Assembly: GCA_017307315.1 (NCBI GenBank)
Contig: JAFKFF010000223.1
Span: forward strand, 1-17,598
DNA length: 17,598 bases
Direction of reading: 5' to 3'
From: Alphaproteobacteria bacterium
GTDB taxonomy: Bacteria > Pseudomonadota > Alphaproteobacteria > Micropepsales > Micropepsaceae
A model generated the notes under the pieces. It saw nothing but the letters and a program-made list of their open reading frames with translations. It did no database searches and had not been told where the DNA came from. This document shows, piece after piece, positions 14,097 through 17,598 of this stretch. Position 1 is the stretch's first letter, and each line of letters begins with the position of its first letter. Both the position numbers and the translations under genes were made by a program.

Positions 14097-15154
14097 GCCG
14101 TCACCGCAACCAGTGCGGCGGCGACCGCGCCGCGAACGGTTTCGCGCAGTGTCATGTCGGCGATCCCGTCGACCGCGTCTTCCAGAAAGGCGTGGATGAG
14201 AAGATGCCGCGCCTCCTGTTCCGGAATGCCGCGGGCACGCAGATAGAACAGAGAATCCGCGTCCAGATCGCCCACCGCCGCGCCATGGGCGCATTTCACG
14301 TCGTCGGCAAAAATTTCCAATTCGGGTTGGAGATCGGCTTCCGCCCTGTCGCCCAGAAGCAAAGCCTTGGCGGATTGGCGGCTGTCCGAGCCGTTGGCGC
14401 CATGCGCCACCGTCACCCTGCCCTGATAGACCGCGCGGGTACGCCCGCCCAGCACCTTCTTGAACAATTGCGTGCTCCGGGTATGGCCGGCGTCGTGCGC
14501 GACATGGGTGGTGACATCGGCATGGCGCTCGCCCGAGAGGACGCTGACGCCGGACAGTTCCACTTCGGCGCCCTCGCCTTCGACCGCGATCTCCAGTTCG
14601 GTGCGCGACAGGCGGGCGCCGAAATTGGCGAAATGACCATGATAGGTGGCGTCACGCGCCAGCTTCACCGAAATCTCCTCCACCTGCACGGCGTCGGCGG
14701 CGGGCGATATCCGGACATGATCCAGCCGCGCATGGGGACCGATCACGATCTCGAGTCCGCTGTTGCGCGTTTCCGGGCCGACGCGCTCCAACAGCGTCAG
14801 TTCCGCGCCCTCTTCCAGCACCAGCAGGGCGCGCGCATGGCCGTTCCCGGAAAATTCCAGCGAGAGGGCATCTGCGATCTTACGGCCTTTGGGCACTCTG
14901 AGGGCGATGCCGCCCCGGGCTTTTGCCAGTGAAATGGCGCTGACCGGATTGCCGCGCAATTTGCCATAATGCGCGGCAATCCAATCGGGCCGGTTGGGCT
15001 CGTCGAGCGCGAAAATCTCGATCCCTGCGGGCGGCGCGCCTATGGTGACGCGCGCCGTCTCGTCACCGAACCCGGCTTCGCCCAGGGCATGGGCCAGATC
15101 GGAATATTTCCACTCCTCGACCCGGCGTGTGGGAAGCGCCAGCGCGACGCTCAT
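14093..15154 (-). CDS. sufD: SufD, scaffold subunit of SufBC2D
   Basis: SufD pairs with SufB in the SufBC2D scaffold and helps in iron entry and cluster formation. The 353 residues show the PTRRVEEWKYSDL opening, a central beta-helix rich in short repeats (about 100-285), and the conserved end with C288 and H290 in DVKCAHGAAVGDLD, followed by SLFYLRARGIPEQEARHLL, where SufC docks. It is shorter than E. coli SufD (423), mostly at the N-terminal helical part. The start, ATG 15154, overlaps the sufC stop by four bases, and the stop overlaps the sufS start in the same way. Confidence 0.94.
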   Translation of the reverse strand: MSVALALPTRRVEEWKYSDLAHALGEAGFGDETARVTIGAPPAGIEIFALDEPNRPDWIAAHYGKLRGNPVSAISLAKARGGIALRVPKGRKIADALSLEFSGNGHARALLVLEEGAELTLLERVGPETRNSGLEIVIGPHARLDHVRISPAADAVQVEEISVKLARDATYHGHFANFGARLSRTELEIAVEGEGAEVELSGVSVLSGERHADVTTHVAHDAGHTRSTQLFKKVLGGRTRAVYQGRVTVAHGANGSDSRQSAKALLLGDRAEADLQPELEIFADDVKCAHGAAVGDLDADSLFYLRARGIPEQEARHLLIHAFLEDAVDGIADMTLRETVRGAVAAALVAVTA

Positions 15155-15900
15155 GCCGCATCCTTCACGATCTGCTCGTAACCCTTGGCTTCCAGCTCCA
15201 GCGCCAATTCCTTGCCACCTTCGGCGACGATCCGGCCTTTGGCGAGAACGTGAATCCGGTCGGGCACGATGTAATCCAGCAGCCGCTGGTAATGGGTGAT
15301 TACCAGCATGGCGCGCTCGGGCGTGCGCAGGCTGTTGACGCCTTCCGCCACCAGCCGCAGCGCGTCGATGTCCAGGCCGGAATCGGTTTCGTCCAGGATC
15401 GCCAGACTGGGCTCGAACAACGCCATCTGGAGAATTTCCAGCCGCTTCTTCTCGCCGCCGGAGAAACCCACATTCAGGGCGCGCTTCAGCATCTCTTCCG
15501 AGACGTTCAGCGCCGCTGCCTTGGCCCGCACCCGCTTCAGAACGGTGATGGCGTCCAGCTCGAGCTCGCCGCGGCTGCGGCGCTGGGCATTGAGCGCGCT
15601 CTTGAGGAACATCATGGTGGTGACGCCGGGAATTTCCACCGGATATTGCATGGCCAGGAATACGCCCCTGGCGGCGCGCTCTTCCGGCGCCAAGGCGGCG
15701 AGGTCTTCGCCGTTATAGGTGATGCTGCCTTCGGTGATGTCGTAGCCCGAGCGGCCCGCCAGCACATAGGAAAGCGTGGACTTGCCCGAGCCGTTGGGCC
15801 CCATGATGGCATGCACCCGTCCGGCCTCGACCTTCAAGGTCAGCCCTTTGAGGATTTCCTTGCCGTCCACCGCGACGCGAAGATTTTTGATGTCCAGCAT
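15151..15900 (-). CDS. sufC: SufC, ATPase of the SufBC2D scaffold
   Basis: A cytosolic ABC-type ATPase of 249 residues that drives the shape change in SufB-SufD needed for cluster assembly. It is not a transporter. Walker A is at 34-42 (GPNGSGKST), the Q loop is in AMQYPVEIPG, the signature is FSGGEKKRLEILQM, Walker B is LAILDETDSGLD and the switch histidine is in THYQRLL. The ETDSGLD form in place of the usual DEPT is characteristic of SufC. The start, ATG 15900, lies two bases after the sufB stop. The open frame upstream of it only overlaps sufB. Confidence 0.96.
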   Translation of the reverse strand: MLDIKNLRVAVDGKEILKGLTLKVEAGRVHAIMGPNGSGKSTLSYVLAGRSGYDITEGSITYNGEDLAALAPEERAARGVFLAMQYPVEIPGVTTMMFLKSALNAQRRSRGELELDAITVLKRVRAKAAALNVSEEMLKRALNVGFSGGEKKRLEILQMALFEPSLAILDETDSGLDIDALRLVAEGVNSLRTPERAMLVITHYQRLLDYIVPDRIHVLAKGRIVAEGGKELALELEAKGYEQIVKDAA

Positions 15901-15902
15901 GC

Positions 15903-17357
15903 TCAACCCACAGACCCTTCCAAAGAAATACCGACCAGCTTCTGCGCCTCGACCGCGAATTCCATCGGCAGTTGCTGCAGCACTTCCTTGCAGAAGCCAT
16001 TGACGATCAAGGCGACCGCCTCTTCCTGGCCCAGTCCCCGCTGCAGGCAATAGAAGAGCTGGTCCTCCGCGATTTTCGAGGTGGTCGCCTCATGCTCTAT
16101 GCGCGCCGACGGATTGCGGCTCTCGATATAGGGCACGGTATGGGCGCCGCATTCCGCCCCGATCAGCAGGGAGTCGCATTGCGTGAAGTTGCGGGCATTC
16201 TCCGCCTTGCCATAGACGCTGACCAGACCGCGATAGGTGTTCTGCGCCTTGCCGGCGCTGATCCCCTTGGAGATGATCCGCGAGCGGGTGTTCCGGCCCA
16301 GATGGATCATCTTGGTGCCGGTATCGGCCTGCTGAAAATTGTTGGCGATGGCGATGGAATAGAATTCGCCGATGCTGTCGTCGCCGCGCAGGATGCAACT
16401 GGGATATTTCCAGGTGATGGCTGAGCCGGTCTCGACCTGGGTCCAGGAGATCTTGGAGCGGTCGCCCCGGCAATCGCCGCGCTTGGTGACGAAATTGTAG
16501 ATGCCGCCCAGGCCGTTCTCGTCGCCCGGATACCAATTCTGCACCGTGGAATATTTGATCTCGGCATCGTCCAGCGCCACCAGCTCGACCACGGCGGCGT
16601 GCAGCTGGTTCTCGTCGCGCTTGGGCGCGGTGCAGCCTTCGAGATAGGAGACGTAAGAACCTTCATCCGCCACGATCAAGGTACGCTCGAACTGTCCGGT
16701 CTCACTGGCATTGATGCGGAAGTAAGTGGACAGTTCCATCGGGCAGCGCACGCCCTTGGGCACATAGACGAAGGTGCCGTCGGAAAAGACCGCCGAATTC
16801 AAGGTGGCGAAAAAATTGTCCGTCACCGGCACCACGGTGCCCAGATACTTCTTCACCAGCTCGGGATAATCGCGGATCGCTTCGGAGATCGGACAGAAGA
16901 TCACGCCCGCCTCGTTGAGCTTTTCCTTGAAGGTGGTGGCGACCGAGACGGAATCGAACACCGCGTCCACCGCCACGCCGGCCAGCGCCATCTGCTCCGA
17001 CAGAGGAATGCCCAGCTTGTTGTAGGTCTCCAGAAGCTTGGGATCGACCTCGTCCAGGGACTGTTTCTTGGGCGTGTTCTTGGGCGCCGCGTAGTAATAG
17101 GCGTCTTGGTAATCGATCGGCGGATAATGCACCCGCGCCCATTTCGGCTCCTTCATGGCCAGCCAGCGCCGAAAGGCGCCCAAACGCCATTCCAGCATCC
17201 AGTCCGGCTCGCCCTTCTTGGCGGAGATATAGCGCACCGTCTCCTCCGAAAGGCCCTTGGGCGCTCGCTCCATCTCGATGTCGGTGACGAAGCCGTATTT
17301 GTACTTCTCGCCCAGGCTGGCGACGGTGTCTTTGGTTTCCAGAGCAGCGGATGACAT
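15903..17357 (-). CDS. sufB: SufB, cluster scaffold subunit
   Basis: SufB is the main scaffold on which the Fe-S cluster forms. The 484 residues are close to full family length. Conserved residues include C242 in [19 protein letters not shown], which receives sulfur, C394 in TQCDSLLIG, and H422-E423 in EHEATTSKI, which help bind the nascent cluster at the SufD interface. The C terminus, [19 protein letters not shown], follows the family closely. The start, ATG 17357, has GAGG six bases upstream and follows the stop of the desulfurase gene by eight bases. It is the second gene visible in the leftward SUF operon. Confidence 0.96.
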   Translation of the reverse strand: MSSAALETKDTVASLGEKYKYGFVTDIEMERAPKGLSEETVRYISAKKGEPDWMLEWRLGAFRRWLAMKEPKWARVHYPPIDYQDAYYYAAPKNTPKKQSLDEVDPKLLETYNKLGIPLSEQMALAGVAVDAVFDSVSVATTFKEKLNEAGVIFCPISEAIRDYPELVKKYLGTVVPVTDNFFATLNSAVFSDGTFVYVPKGVRCPMELSTYFRINASETGQFERTLIVADEGSYVSYLEGCTAPKRDENQLHAAVVELVALDDAEIKYSTVQNWYPGDENGLGGIYNFVTKRGDCRGDRSKISWTQVETGSAITWKYPSCILRGDDSIGEFYSIAIANNFQQADTGTKMIHLGRNTRSRIISKGISAGKAQNTYRGLVSVYGKAENARNFTQCDSLLIGAECGAHTVPYIESRNPSARIEHEATTSKIAEDQLFYCLQRGLGQEEAVALIVNGFCKEVLQQLPMEFAVEAQKLVGISLEGSVG

Positions 17358-17365
17358 GGCGTACC

Positions 17366-17598
17366 TCAGGCGGCGGCCGGCGCGCGAACGCGCTGACGCA
17401 ATTTCAGGAGCGACGCGATCACCGCGTCGGCGTCTGCGGGAACCGAATTCCAGCCGAAGCTCACCCGGATCGAGTGCCGGGCGAGATCGGGGGACACCCC
17501 CATCGCCGACAGGACATGGGACGGCGCGATCTTGCCGGACGAGCAGGAGGAGCCCGAACTGACCATCACCCCGTCGAGATCGAGCGCGATCACAAGAT
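17366..17598 (-). CDS. IscS/NifS-type cysteine desulfurase (C-terminal part, runs off the window)
   Basis: Only the last about 77 residues are inside the window. The frame is open to the right edge, so GTG at 17593 is an internal valine and not a start. The active-site cysteine sits in [20 protein letters not shown], the flexible loop of group I (IscS/NifS) enzymes, followed by [10 protein letters not shown]. It differs from the group II SufS encoded four genes downstream. A group I desulfurase directly before sufB is a familiar arrangement in alphaproteobacterial SUF operons. It would give the pathway a second sulfur source. The stop lies eight bases before the sufB start. Confidence 0.9.
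   Translation of the reverse strand, partial: LVIALDLDGVMVSSGSSCSSGKIAPSHVLSAMGVSPDLARHSIRVSFGWNSVPADADAVIASLLKLRQRVRAPAAA

Noticed and set aside
12984..14246. A 420-codon forward frame opposite sufS
   Set aside because: It is antisense to a strongly conserved PLP enzyme, with no domain and no upstream start signals; other long forward frames over sufB, sufC and sufD were set aside for the same reason.

Overview
The window is a GC-rich, densely packed piece of what looks like a core bacterial chromosome. The organism is most likely an alphaproteobacterium. This rests on the two PleC/DivJ/PdhS-type histidine kinases, on a SUF operon with two cysteine desulfurases in the order desulfurase-sufB-sufC-sufD-sufS, and on the overall codon and base composition. 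I see no tRNA, rRNA, CRISPR array, insertion sequence, integrase or phage gene, and no gene-free stretch longer than about 250 bases.

Layout, left to right. Positions 1-54 hold the last 17 codons of an unrecognised forward gene, followed by a probable two-way terminator. Positions 107-3054 hold two leftward paralogous membrane histidine kinases in tandem. They share a 56-base block over the phosphoacceptor histidine that differs at one base. Forward parE (topoisomerase IV subunit B, 3155-5116) is divergent from them across a 100-base region with an imperfect dyad. parE meets, stop codon to stop codon, a leftward gene for a membrane-anchored M28 zinc peptidase (5113-7251). Then come three forward genes: a DEAD-box RNA helicase with a long basic tail (7498-9132), a GGDEF diguanylate cyclase (9223-10308), and, after two back-to-back hairpins, a PaaG-like crotonase-fold isomerase (10477-11259).

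Positions 11264-17598 are one leftward SUF iron-sulfur cluster operon. Its order is: partial IscS/NifS-type desulfurase, sufB, sufC, sufD, sufS, sufU, sufT (DUF59), sufA, and a small TfoX-N-domain gene. Every junction is between an 8-base gap and a 4-base ATGA overlap, so the genes are almost certainly co-transcribed and largely translationally coupled. The desulfurases and SufU supply sulfur, SufBCD forms the ATP-driven scaffold, and SufA and SufT act in cluster delivery or maturation. The promoter and any IscR-type regulator lie beyond the right edge.

I did not find a clearly new multi-gene system. The points most worth a second look are the TfoX-like gene coupled to the end of the SUF operon, the duplicated kinases with their nearly identical H-box DNA, the cyclase with a lysine in place of the I-site arginine, the paired hairpins at 10327-10395, and the membrane M28 peptidase with a large unassigned C-terminal domain.
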